Source: an uncultured Candidatus Saccharibacteria bacterium (GTDB lineage: Bacteria > Patescibacteriota > Saccharimonadia > Saccharimonadales > Saccharimonadaceae). From it: a DNA stretch of 21,163 nucleotides. Positions 13,512-19,904 of this stretch are shown one piece after another (positions within the stretch are counted from its first letter, which is position 1; every line of letters starts with the position of its first letter). The notes below the pieces were generated by a model. It saw nothing but the letters and a program-made list of their open reading frames with translations. It was not told the origin of the DNA and did not search any database. Where the stretch lies: positions 1 to 21,163 of the forward strand of contig CALIRX010000013.1 of the NCBI GenBank assembly GCA_938042055.1, read 5' to 3'. A program made the translations under genes and the position numbers.

Positions 13512-13795
13512 TACAAAAACACCTCGATCAAACATGTAAAGAAAAGGGGTGGGATAAAAATTCTGTCACTGAAGTGTTCTTATTGTTTACTGAGGAAGTT
13601 GGCGAGCTGGCAAAAGCAGTTCGCAAAGAGACAGGATTTAAGGGTGAGAAAAAACCTGACAATCATGACAATCTGCGCGAGGAGTTTGCGGACGTGCTGA
13701 ACTATTTGATGGAATTGGCAAATCGGTTTGACGTCAATTTGGCGGAAGTGTATTTTGAGAAGCACAAAATCAACCAGACACGGCAGTGGAAATAG
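13481..13795 (+). CDS. MazG-like nucleotide pyrophosphohydrolase (insert copy)
   Basis: A 104-residue all-alpha NTP pyrophosphohydrolase-type protein. The metal-binding signature is EEVGE at residues 38-42 followed by REEFADVLNYLMELANRFDV at 66-85, where E67, E68 and D71 complete the site. The enzyme should cleave a nucleoside triphosphate to the monophosphate and pyrophosphate; the substrate is not predictable. It differs clearly from the MazG-like protein at 698-1045 and lacks that protein's C-terminal tail, so it is not a local duplicate. GAAGGA lies about 8 nt before the ATG. A decayed copy of its first 30 nt and leader sits at the lepA break (12675-12731), which suggests that mazG once directly abutted lepA. 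Confidence 0.85.
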   Translation: MNPQTISLTELQKHLDQTCKEKGWDKNSVTEVFLLFTEEVGELAKAVRKETGFKGEKKPDNHDNLREEFADVLNYLMELANRFDVNLAEVYFEKHKINQTRQWK

Positions 13796-13870
13796 TATAT
13801 ACTATTACTGAAAGGCGCAGATGTAATAAAATGCACGAAATAGGTATTGATATATTTGTTGTTGGCAATT

Positions 13871-14341
13871 ATGAGTAATTTTAAAAACTTTACAGAGAAG
13901 ATTAGATGTCGCGTAATTCCGATAACACGCGACCGCCGCGTGTGGCTAGATGAAAAAGTTGTCGACGATGATTTGTATTGTGTTTTTATGAATGGTCGAT
14001 CATACGAACTCGGTGAGGAACACGATGACTTTTTGTATGTCACTGCTGACAACTTTGCTGAACTAGCAGACGCCATCCTACGCGAATTGTATGCGCGCGG
14101 ATTTTCATCGTCGGGCTATAAACTAGTCAACGAAAATCATGTTTATTTAGATTATAGCTTTTTGAGCGATACCATACCTTGGATTGCTTGGCATAATGTT
14201 GATGTAATAGTTAAGGGTGATATTACTGACGAGAAGGATTATCGTCGCGACAAAGCTAAACGCGGTCGGTGGATGAACTACACTGAACTGGTTCAGGTTA
14301 TTGGCAAGAATCAAGCTCATAAGATTTTTGAGCAGTTATAG
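13871..14341 (+). CDS. Unknown 156-residue protein in the lepA insertion
   Basis: No family is recognised. It is a soluble, fairly charged protein without membrane segments; it opens MSNFKNFTEKIRCRVIPITR, has an acidic middle (LGEEHDDFLYVTADNFAELA) and a basic patch near the end (KDYRRDKAKRGRWMNYTELV). No nuclease, toxin or recombinase signature is visible. The ATG at 13871 is the first methionine and has no Shine-Dalgarno. It overlaps the stop (ATGAGTAA) of a 15-codon ORF at 13831-13878 (MHEIGIDIFVVGNYE), which could be a leader peptide that couples translation, or a remnant. The in-frame TTG codons from 13847 are less likely starts. It lies 75 nt after mazG and may share its transcript. Confidence 0.65.
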   Translation: MSNFKNFTEKIRCRVIPITRDRRVWLDEKVVDDDLYCVFMNGRSYELGEEHDDFLYVTADNFAELADAILRELYARGFSSSGYKLVNENHVYLDYSFLSDTIPWIAWHNVDVIVKGDITDEKDYRRDKAKRGRWMNYTELVQVIGKNQAHKIFEQL

Positions 14342-14411
14342 GTTAGACCTCAGTGTGTAAGGAATAATTTGCTGAGAATGAATAGGTGTGCAGGAAGTGA
14401 TTTGCTGTGCG

Positions 14412-14440
14412 TTTATATAAAAACATTGAGCTGATATAAT
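14412..14440 (+). promoter_or_regulatory. Promoter of the downstream lepA piece
   Basis: TTTATA (14412-14417), a 17-nt spacer and a perfect TATAAT (14435-14440). It predicts a transcript starting about 5 nt before the ATG at 14452, giving the lepA C-terminal half its own expression signals. Confidence 0.55.
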
Positions 14441-14451
14441 AACAAATAGTT

Positions 14452-15414
14452 ATGACTGAAAAAATTACCGTCCAGCCACTTCCAGGTTATAAAGAAGTTA
14501 AGCCGTTTGTTTATGCGGGTTTTTTCCCGGTGTCCAACGAAGACTATAACGATTTGAAAGAGGCGATTGAAAAGTTGAGCCTGAGCGATTCGGCGTTGCA
14601 ATTCGAGCCGGAGAATTCGCCGGTTTTGGGCTACGGTGTGCGAATTGGATTTTTGGGTCTGCTTCATATGGACATCATTCGCGAGCGATTGGAGCGTGAA
14701 TATAGTTTGGATTTAATTGTGACGAATCCGAGTACTGATTATCAAGTGAGCCTGACAAATGGTGAGGAGTTGGATATTAAGTCTGCCAGTGAATTACCCG
14801 ACCCAGTGCAAATAAAAGAGATTCGCGAGCCATGGATTGATGGCGAAATTGTTGTGCCACAGGATTACATCGGTGCAGTGATTCAGCTGATTGTGAGTAA
14901 GCGTGGTCGCCAGAAAAACCTGAGCTACATCGACGAGCGGGCGCTGATTTCATTTGCGGCGCCACTTGCCAATTTGTTGACGGATTTTTATGACCAATTG
15001 AAATCTATTACCAGCGGCTACGGTTCGTTTAATTATGAGTTGGCGGATTATCAGGTGGAAGATTTGGTGCGCGTCGATTTTTATGTGGCAGGTGAAATGG
15101 TTGATTCGCTGAGCGTGATGTGTCATCGGTCGGAATCACAGCATTTGGGGCGTGAGATTGTTAAGAAATTGAAGGAAGTTGTGCCGCGTCAGAGTTTTGA
15201 GGTTTCATTGCAAGCGGCAATTGGCGGTAAATTTATTGCCAGGGAAAATATCGGCGCTTATCGAAAAGACGTTACGGGCTATCTTTACGGCGGCGATGTC
15301 AGTCGTAAAAAGAAACTTCTCGCCAAGCAAGCGCGTGGTAAAAAACGAATGAAACGCTTTGGTAAAGTCGACATACCGAGCGAAGCATTTATGGTGATGC
15401 TAAAAAGGGATTAA
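14452..15414 (+). CDS. lepA: Elongation factor 4 (LepA), C-terminal half, split gene
   Basis: This 320-residue ORF continues LepA from the domain II/III linker: EKITVQPLPGYKEVKPFVYA begins domain III, GYGVRIGFLGLLHMDIIRER is the conserved domain III core, and the end carries the EF4-specific C-terminal domain with the basic KQARGKKRMKRFGKVDIPSE near residues 293-312. It contains no GTPase motifs. The first two codons (Met-Thr) come from the insertion; native sequence probably resumes at GAA 14458. A promoter ends 11 nt upstream, so it can be expressed separately from the N-terminal half at 11853-12728. Its sequence shows no sign of decay: no stops, no frame shifts, conserved motifs intact. 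The gene is followed after 2 nt by the HAD gene. Confidence 0.93.
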   Translation: MTEKITVQPLPGYKEVKPFVYAGFFPVSNEDYNDLKEAIEKLSLSDSALQFEPENSPVLGYGVRIGFLGLLHMDIIRERLEREYSLDLIVTNPSTDYQVSLTNGEELDIKSASELPDPVQIKEIREPWIDGEIVVPQDYIGAVIQLIVSKRGRQKNLSYIDERALISFAAPLANLLTDFYDQLKSITSGYGSFNYELADYQVEDLVRVDFYVAGEMVDSLSVMCHRSESQHLGREIVKKLKEVVPRQSFEVSLQAAIGGKFIARENIGAYRKDVTGYLYGGDVSRKKKLLAKQARGKKRMKRFGKVDIPSEAFMVMLKRD

Positions 15415-15416
15415 TC

Positions 15417-15875
15417 GTGAAAAAACCTATTGTTTATATTGATATGGATGGTGTTTTGGCGGATTTCAAATCTGCTTTAACGAAAATATCACCTGAGTTG
15501 ATTGATGAGTTTGCTGGTCAGCACGATAATATTCCAGGAATTTTTTCTTTAATGGAACCCGTGCTTGGAGCTATCGAGGCGGTTTACGCCCTGAAAGACA
15601 AATACGATTTATACATTTTATCTTCTTCTCCGTGGGAAAATCCGACGGCTTTGGGTGATAAGTTGGCGTGGGTGAAAAAGTATTTTGGCGGCGAAGGTTC
15701 GGATAACGTTTTCTTCCGTAAGGTTATTTTTTCGTCAGTAAAGAATTTGAGCCGAGGCGATATTTTGATTGACGATCGGACGGCGAATGGTGCGGGCGAG
15801 TTTCCTGGTCGGCTTATTCGTTTTGGAAGTTCTGAATTTCCTAATTGGCAATCTGTACTTGATGAGTTATTATAG
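15417..15875 (+). CDS. 5'(3')-deoxyribonucleotidase-like HAD phosphatase
   Basis: HAD-superfamily hydrolase of the NT5C type, which dephosphorylates (deoxy)nucleoside monophosphates. Motif I is YIDMDGVLADF (residues 7-17) with the nucleophile Asp9 and acid/base Asp11; motif II is likely the Ser-rich LYILSSSP segment; motif IV is ILIDDRTANG near the C-terminus. Length (152) is slightly short for the family. The start is a GTG 2 nt after the lepA stop, implying translational coupling to the lepA piece. It is followed 9 nt later by gmk, another nucleotide enzyme. The substrate cannot be specified; other small HAD phosphatases are possible. Confidence 0.8.
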   Translation: MKKPIVYIDMDGVLADFKSALTKISPELIDEFAGQHDNIPGIFSLMEPVLGAIEAVYALKDKYDLYILSSSPWENPTALGDKLAWVKKYFGGEGSDNVFFRKVIFSSVKNLSRGDILIDDRTANGAGEFPGRLIRFGSSEFPNWQSVLDELL

Positions 15876-15884
15876 GTAAATATT

Positions 15885-16595
15885 ATGCCAAGTATTGAAG
15901 ATCTTATTACAAATTATCAGCCAACCGAGTCGACAATTGAGTTGGTCAAAAGTACGAAAATTGCGCTGCTTGCGGGAATTTCTGGTGCGGGCAAAGACAC
16001 GATAAAAAAACAATTACTGAAGTCGCCAGAGTTTCGCGATATCGTTTCTCATACTACGCGCGCGCCACGCACAAATAACGGATGCGCTGAGCAAGATGGA
16101 ATTGACTATCATTTTATTGATTCGCAAACTGCCGAAAATATGCTACAAAATAATGAATTCATCGAGGCAAAGTTTGTTCACGGTACAGTTTATGGGACGT
16201 CTGTGGCTGAGCTGAAATTAGCGCATGATCAGAACCGCGTGGCAATCACCGACATTGACGTTCAGGGCGTGGAGGAATATGAGCGACTGGCGCCAGATAG
16301 TATTGCGATTTTTATTGTGCCACCAAATAGCCAAACTTGGATTGAGCGATTAAAAAAGCGTTACGCAACTGAAGAAGATTTTCAAGCGGAGTGGCCAAAG
16401 CGTCACGCCTCGGCGATAAAAGAGTTGGCTTACGCACTTGAGGTTCCGTATTATCACGTGATTATTAATGACGATTTGGAGCGAGCAATTCGAGTGACCG
16501 AGGAAATTATTTTGCGCGGTGACGTGTTTAAGCGTCAAGATGACGAGGCGCGTTTGATAGCTCGAAATCTCCTCAATGATATAATTAATCTATGA
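15885..16595 (+). CDS. gmk: Guanylate kinase
   Basis: Gmk phosphorylates GMP and dGMP to the diphosphates. The protein has an extra N-terminal stretch of about 24 residues, a P-loop LLAGISGAGKDT (28-39; the family usually has GPSGVGKxT), the GMP-binding SHTTRAPR (about 54-61) and DYHF, followed by FIEAKFVHGTVYGTS and the DIDVQG segment. At 236 residues it is longer than typical Gmk (about 205) at both ends. The ATG at 15885 follows the HAD gene by 9 nt, and its TGA overlaps the ATG of the LssY gene (ATGA). The GPSG to GISG change is unusual but the P-loop lysine is kept. Confidence 0.88.
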   Translation: MPSIEDLITNYQPTESTIELVKSTKIALLAGISGAGKDTIKKQLLKSPEFRDIVSHTTRAPRTNNGCAEQDGIDYHFIDSQTAENMLQNNEFIEAKFVHGTVYGTSVAELKLAHDQNRVAITDIDVQGVEEYERLAPDSIAIFIVPPNSQTWIERLKKRYATEEDFQAEWPKRHASAIKELAYALEVPYYHVIINDDLERAIRVTEEIILRGDVFKRQDDEARLIARNLLNDIINL

Positions 16596-17959
16596 GTTCA
16601 GTAAAAACTCCAAAAAAAATAGCAGCCAGGCAAGATCGTTCTTCGAAGACCTTGATTACATTGTTAGACCAATCCTTTTTTATCTTTGCAGGTTTGGCGT
16701 CGTTTTGGTTAGCGTGGTTAGTGCTTAGAGAAGGTTGGGCGACGGGCGGCTGGTGGCTGGTTGGCTTGTTCTTTGTTGTGTGGATAATTGTGGCGTATTT
16801 GGCGCTACCTAGGCTTCATCGAATTTTGAGCAATATGTACGTACCGAACTATTTTATCGGCAGGACGCGAACGGCGGACGGAGTATTAAGCGACCCCGTC
16901 AATTTGAGCGTGCGCGGCTCGGAAGAAAAGCTCCATAAGGCAATGACTGAGGCTGGCTGGGTTTTGGCGGATGATATAACTCCAAGGTCGGCTTGGAAAA
17001 TGGTGCTTACGGTGCTGAGCGGTCGTAGTTATCCAAATGCACCAGTGTCGCCAGCGTTTTTGTTTGGCAGGCGGCAGGACTTTGCTTATCAGCAGGAAGT
17101 TGACGGCAATCCAAGGCGTCGCCATCACGTTAGGTTTTGGCGATGCCCAACTGGCTGGCTTCTTCCTGGCGGTCATCGAGTTGATTGGTTGGCGGCTGGT
17201 ACATACGATAAGAGTGTTGGCTTTTCTTTATTTACTTTTCAGTTCACGCATAAAATTGACGAGAATATTGATATTGAACGAGATTATATCATTGAGTCGG
17301 TTAAAAGTAACAATAAAAATGTTAGAGTGACGATATTAAAGGATTTTTCAACGGGCTATCATTCGCGCAACGGTCTTGGAGATTCTATTCGCACTGATGG
17401 CGATTTACCGATTTTGGAAGTCAGTTGGATAAAGGCTGAAGATAATGTCGCGACTTCAACGCGGCTCGGAGTGATTATGGACGGCACAATTTATGATCGT
17501 CATCCGCGAAATCATGAAACTTTATTGGAAGAGCTTTGGGGTCGCCGACCACCGCAGATTTTAATTGGCGGCGGACTAATGATTCTGGCGTCGTTGTTCA
17601 CAATCGGGCAAATGTTGGTGGACTTTTCTAGCTGGCCGACGACTTTGGTGCAAGTTGCGAATATTGACGGAATTGATATAAATGCTGCGAATACTATGTT
17701 GTCAATGATGGCTGGCTTGAATGTGTTGTTGGTCGTGGCGGAAATCGTGCTGGTTGGGCTGCTACTTCGAGGAAGTAGTCGGGCGCGAATCTCACTACTT
17801 TCTGTGGCGACATTGGCTATTGTCACCGAATCTTTATCCGTGACAATTGGGCGAATTAATGCGTCGATTATGTTGCTTTTGATCTCAATTGGCGTGCATA
17901 TTATGATCATGATGTTGTTCTCTTCAGATGCAGCACGCTACTTTACGGAAAGACGATAA
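16592..17959 (+). CDS. LssY C-terminal domain membrane protein
   Basis: A 455-residue protein with two N-terminal membrane segments (about 27-46 and 54-74), a large domain (about 85-320) and four further membrane segments (about 320-345, 368-392, 400-420, 424-444). The central domain contains YVPNYFIGRTRTADG, APVSPAFLFGRRQDFAYQQE and HHVRFWRCPTGWLLPGGHRV, which match my recollection of the LssY_C domain. LssY proteins were named from a Legionella type I secretion-associated locus; the biochemical role is unknown. The ATG overlaps the gmk stop by 4 nt. The gene ends 3 nt before the CIRCE operator of hrcA, with no terminator between. Confidence 0.75.
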   Translation: MSSVKTPKKIAARQDRSSKTLITLLDQSFFIFAGLASFWLAWLVLREGWATGGWWLVGLFFVVWIIVAYLALPRLHRILSNMYVPNYFIGRTRTADGVLSDPVNLSVRGSEEKLHKAMTEAGWVLADDITPRSAWKMVLTVLSGRSYPNAPVSPAFLFGRRQDFAYQQEVDGNPRRRHHVRFWRCPTGWLLPGGHRVDWLAAGTYDKSVGFSLFTFQFTHKIDENIDIERDYIIESVKSNNKNVRVTILKDFSTGYHSRNGLGDSIRTDGDLPILEVSWIKAEDNVATSTRLGVIMDGTIYDRHPRNHETLLEELWGRRPPQILIGGGLMILASLFTIGQMLVDFSSWPTTLVQVANIDGIDINAANTMLSMMAGLNVLLVVAEIVLVGLLLRGSSRARISLLSVATLAIVTESLSVTIGRINASIMLLLISIGVHIMIMMLFSSDAARYFTERR

Positions 17960-17962
17960 GGC

Positions 17963-17989
17963 TTGGCACTCTGCTTGTATGAGTGCTAG
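17963..17989 (+). promoter_or_regulatory. CIRCE operator
   Basis: TTGGCACTC, a 9-nt spacer and GAGTGCTAG: 16 of 18 arm positions fit the CIRCE consensus (TTAGCACTC-N9-GAGTGCTAA). It lies immediately upstream of hrcA, its cognate repressor gene, and its spacer contains the presumed -35. Confidence 0.95.
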
Positions 17990-18003
17990 ATTTGCGATAT
18001 AAT
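17975..18003 (+). promoter_or_regulatory. hrcA promoter, leaderless type
   Basis: TTGTAT (17975-17980) within the CIRCE spacer, a 17-nt spacer and TATAAT (17998-18003), which ends 6 nt before the hrcA ATG. HrcA bound at CIRCE would cover the -35. Confidence 0.7.
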
Positions 18004-18009
18004 TGGATT

Positions 18010-18720
18010 ATGACCGAACGTCAACAAGCAATCCTTGTCGCCATTATTGAGCAATACGCTGAAATTGCGGCGCCAGTTGGTAGTGTAACGCTAGCCAAAC
18101 TGTTTGGTGTGAGCAGCGCCACGATTCGCAGTGAAATGGCAAAGCTTGAGGAGATGGGATTTATTGAGGCACCTCACACGAGTGCGGGTCGAATTCCGAC
18201 AGATAAGGGATATCGTTTTTATGTCAATGGAATCACGGCAGCGCAAATGACGGAATTACCGAGCGGTATTGATAGCAGCACGAAGGCAATTGAGGCGCAC
18301 GTCAATTCAAATGTTGATACTTCAGATAAAGCGATTCGTCGAGCAGTTGATGGTTTGGTGGAAATGACTGGCAATTTTGGTTTTGCGTCATTTGGTTCGA
18401 GTTTGTATATGAACGGAATGACTCAGTTATTTAGTCAGCCAGAGTTTGGTGATGGCGATCACGTCCAGGCGGTTGCTAAATTGATTGACAATATCGAACC
18501 GTGGCTGCGTGAAGCGGCGCCGGATGAGCCGTTAAATGTGTTTATTGGTAGCGAAAATCCAATTGGCAAGAGTAGCGGTGCTACGTTGATTATAAGTAAA
18601 TTTAAGTCATCGTCTGGTGGCGATAATTACATCGGTGTGATTGGTCCGACGCGACAAAATTATCGTCGAACGATGGAGCTAGTGCGTCGTACGGGCGCGA
18701 TGCTAGAGGAGGTATTGTAA
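18010..18720 (+). CDS. hrcA: Heat-inducible transcription repressor HrcA (short form)
   Basis: HrcA binds CIRCE and represses chaperone genes until heat shock. The N-terminal winged helix is clear: TERQQAILVAIIEQYAEIAA, VSSATIRSEMAKLEEMGFIE (34-53) and HTSAGRIPTDKGYRFYV (56-72). The protein is 236 residues against about 340 in typical HrcA, so the middle GAF-like and insert regions are reduced, though a C-terminal piece (YIGVIGPTRQNYRRTMELVR) is kept. The ATG at 18010 is preferred to an upstream in-frame GTG at 17983 because that one lies inside the CIRCE and promoter. CIRCE directly upstream predicts autoregulation. The TAA shares a base with the ATG of the next small gene, and grpE follows. 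Confidence 0.93.
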   Translation: MTERQQAILVAIIEQYAEIAAPVGSVTLAKLFGVSSATIRSEMAKLEEMGFIEAPHTSAGRIPTDKGYRFYVNGITAAQMTELPSGIDSSTKAIEAHVNSNVDTSDKAIRRAVDGLVEMTGNFGFASFGSSLYMNGMTQLFSQPEFGDGDHVQAVAKLIDNIEPWLREAAPDEPLNVFIGSENPIGKSSGATLIISKFKSSSGGDNYIGVIGPTRQNYRRTMELVRRTGAMLEEVL

Positions 18721-18881
18721 TGGCTGAATGGATTGGTGGACTATTAAGTGGTTTGCCGGCGTGGCTGATTGTAATAATTTCAATAATAATATTTATTATT
18801 GGAGCGATTTGGATTTTAGCCTTTGATCCTGGTACGGTTGGCGGTGATCCGATCTTACCATTTAAAAGGAGGAAAAAATGA
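18720..18881 (+). CDS. Small one-pass membrane protein, 53 residues
   Basis: A short gene inside the hrcA-grpE operon. The product starts MAEWIGGLLSGLPAWLIVII, has one strong membrane helix at about 14-35, then DPGTVGGDP and the basic end FKRRKK. The positive-inside rule places the C-terminus in the cytoplasm. It is stitched to both neighbours: its ATG overlaps the hrcA stop (TAATG) and its TGA overlaps the grpE ATG (ATGA), while its last codons (AAAAGGAGG) form the grpE Shine-Dalgarno. No family is recognised. CIRCE control predicts heat induction with hrcA and grpE. Confidence 0.75.
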   Translation: MAEWIGGLLSGLPAWLIVIISIIIFIIGAIWILAFDPGTVGGDPILPFKRRKK

Positions 18882-19342
18882 CGAAGAATAAAAAAGCTGA
18901 AGATTTAGAGAAAGAAGTTGCTGAGCTGACGTCGGATCTGCAGCGAACTCGAGCGGATTTTGAGAATTATCGTAAGCGTGTGGATGCAGAAAAGCAATCA
19001 GCGCACGAGTTGGGTCAAACTAAGTCGGTGATGAAATTATTGCCAGTTATTGATACGATTGAGCGAGCTGTTGCCAACGTCCCAGAGGAGCTTCAAGATA
19101 ATGCGTGGGTTAAGGGCGTGGCTGGTCTGAATAAGCAGCTTGACAAGCAATTGAAGGAGATTGGTTTGGAGAAAATTGACGCTAAACCCGGAACTCTGTT
19201 TAATCCGGAATTTCATCAGGCTGTTCAATTTGACGAATCGACGGATGGCGATAAGGAAGTTATTGCCGAGGAGCTTCGCGCTGGCTATACTTTGAACGGT
19301 TCGGTTATTCGCGACGCAATGGTAAAAGTCACTCGTCAGTAA
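18878..19342 (+). CDS. grpE: Nucleotide exchange factor GrpE
   Basis: GrpE releases ADP from DnaK in the chaperone cycle. The 154-residue protein has the N-terminal coiled coil (residues 5-50) containing LQRTRADFENYRKRVDAEKQ, the helix LLPVIDTIERAV, and the C-terminal beta domain beginning FNPEFHQAVQ, with VIAEELRAGYTLNGSVIRDA at the end, all hallmark GrpE motifs. AAAAGGAGG lies 6-7 nt upstream. Last gene of the CIRCE-controlled operon; a terminator follows at 19366, so dnaK and dnaJ must be elsewhere. Confidence 0.96.
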   Translation: MTKNKKAEDLEKEVAELTSDLQRTRADFENYRKRVDAEKQSAHELGQTKSVMKLLPVIDTIERAVANVPEELQDNAWVKGVAGLNKQLDKQLKEIGLEKIDAKPGTLFNPEFHQAVQFDESTDGDKEVIAEELRAGYTLNGSVIRDAMVKVTRQ

Positions 19343-19365
19343 TAGACGTTTATAATGAAATAAGT

Positions 19366-19395
19366 GCGCTACTTGTTTTTGGAGTGGCGCTTTTT
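19366..19395 (+). terminator. Terminator of the hrcA-grpE operon
   Basis: GCGCTACT (19366-19373) pairs with AGTGGCGC (19383-19390), one G-U pair, 9-nt loop, followed by five T. It overlaps the last codon and stop of the convergent gene. Confidence 0.8.
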
Positions 19396-19647
19396 ATTTA
19401 TCAATAGAATAATTGCAATAACGATCAGAGATATACCGATTGCAAGACCTATAAATAAAGATTCTCCGGTGTTTTCGAGAAGATTACCAGATTGTGTAAC
19501 AGTCTGATATGAAGTACTACTTCCTTGATGGCTTTCTTGGTGACCAGTAGTAGTACATGGCTGACCGTTAGTATAACTGCCTGCGCCGTAGCTACTACAG
19601 TTATAGGTGGCAGAAAAATTGTGAAATATAATTCGATTACTCATCAT
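19369..19647 (-). CDS. Small surface-type protein with a sortase-like C-terminus
   Basis: A 92-residue protein with a short polar, Ser/Thr/Gly-rich body, a distinctive YNCSSYGAGSYTNGQPC segment (15-31, two cysteines), then LENTG (57-61), a hydrophobic helix (about 64-83) and the basic end KKRHSKNK. That order is the layout of a Gram-positive cell-wall sorting signal, with LENTG in place of LPxTG. There is no N-terminal signal peptide, so it could instead be a plain one-pass protein with its N-terminus outside. Start at 19647 or at the next codon (19644). A possible -10 (TATAAA, 19665-19660) lies 12 nt upstream. The stop falls within the grpE terminator. Function unknown; no sortase gene is in the window. 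Confidence 0.65.
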   Translation of the reverse strand: MMSNRIIFHNFSATYNCSSYGAGSYTNGQPCTTTGHQESHQGSSTSYQTVTQSGNLLENTGESLFIGLAIGISLIVIAIILLINKKRHSKNK

Positions 19648-19654
19648 GACTCTA

Positions 19655-19682
19655 TTGATTTTATAAGCATTACTACTATAAT
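19655..19682 (+). promoter_or_regulatory. Promoter of tatA-tatC
   Basis: TTGATT (19655-19660), a 16-nt spacer and TATAAT (19677-19682). A leader of about 30 nt follows, with AAGGGGG 8-9 nt before the tatA ATG. Confidence 0.6.
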
Positions 19683-19718
19683 AGAGGAGTAATACTATAA
19701 AAACAAGGGGGATGTGTT

Positions 19719-19904
19719 ATGCCACAGATTGGCGTTCCGGAGCTGGTTGTAATACTAGTTATTTTACTTATATTGTTTGGTGCAAAAAGATTGCCCGAGT
19801 TGGCGCGAAGTATCGGTTCATCGGCAAGAGAGCTAAAGACAGCGTTCAAGGAGGATGATGAAAAGAGTAGTGCATCGCAATCTGGCGAAGCGAAAGACAA
19901 GTAA
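19719..19904 (+). CDS. tatA: Sec-independent translocase protein TatA
   Basis: TatA oligomers form the conduit for folded proteins with twin-arginine signals. The 61-residue protein has a short outside N-terminus, a membrane helix at about 7-20 (ELVVILVILLILF), the hinge FGAKRLPELARSIG (20-33) and an amphipathic helix with an acidic end, all standard for TatA/E. There is no separate tatB in the window, so this may be the minimal TatA-TatC system with a bifunctional TatA, as in many Gram-positives. The Shine-Dalgarno AAGGGGG fixes the start. Its 3' end overlaps tatC by 50 nt in a different frame. Confidence 0.95.
   Translation: MPQIGVPELVVILVILLILFGAKRLPELARSIGSSARELKTAFKEDDEKSSASQSGEAKDK

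Larger units (their letters stand above)
12669..14457. mobile_element. Accessory insertion splitting lepA
   Basis: A 1789-nt block between LepA residue 272 (VGDTVTLG) and the resumption at EKITVQPLPGYK. It contains an IS256-family remnant, a SemiSWEET gene, a MazG-like gene, an unknown ORF, an internal 57-nt imperfect direct repeat, and a promoter plus ATG for the downstream lepA piece. It looks more AT-rich than the flanks around the SemiSWEET gene. No terminal inverted repeats or clear target duplication bound the whole block, so the mechanism is not settled. Confidence 0.7.

Noticed and set aside
13702..14076. 124-residue minus-strand ORF in the insertion
   Set aside because: Ser/Thr/Phe-rich low-complexity translation without start signals; antisense of mazG and the 156-residue ORF.
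14358..14408. Short similar phrases GGAATAATTTGCTG and GGAAGTGATTTGCTG as a repeat array
   Set aside because: Only two imperfect units, too few for an array or CRISPR; no other repeat clusters are present in the window.
12669..14457. Intron or intein interrupting lepA
   Set aside because: No group I or II intron core, no intein splicing motifs, and the insert carries independent genes with promoters and terminators. The downstream half starts with its own ATG.
12669..14457. IS256 insertion alone as the cause of the split
   Set aside because: No 8-9 bp target duplication is seen at the lepA junctions, only one IS end is found, and it lies inside the island, so the IS seems to be a later layer.
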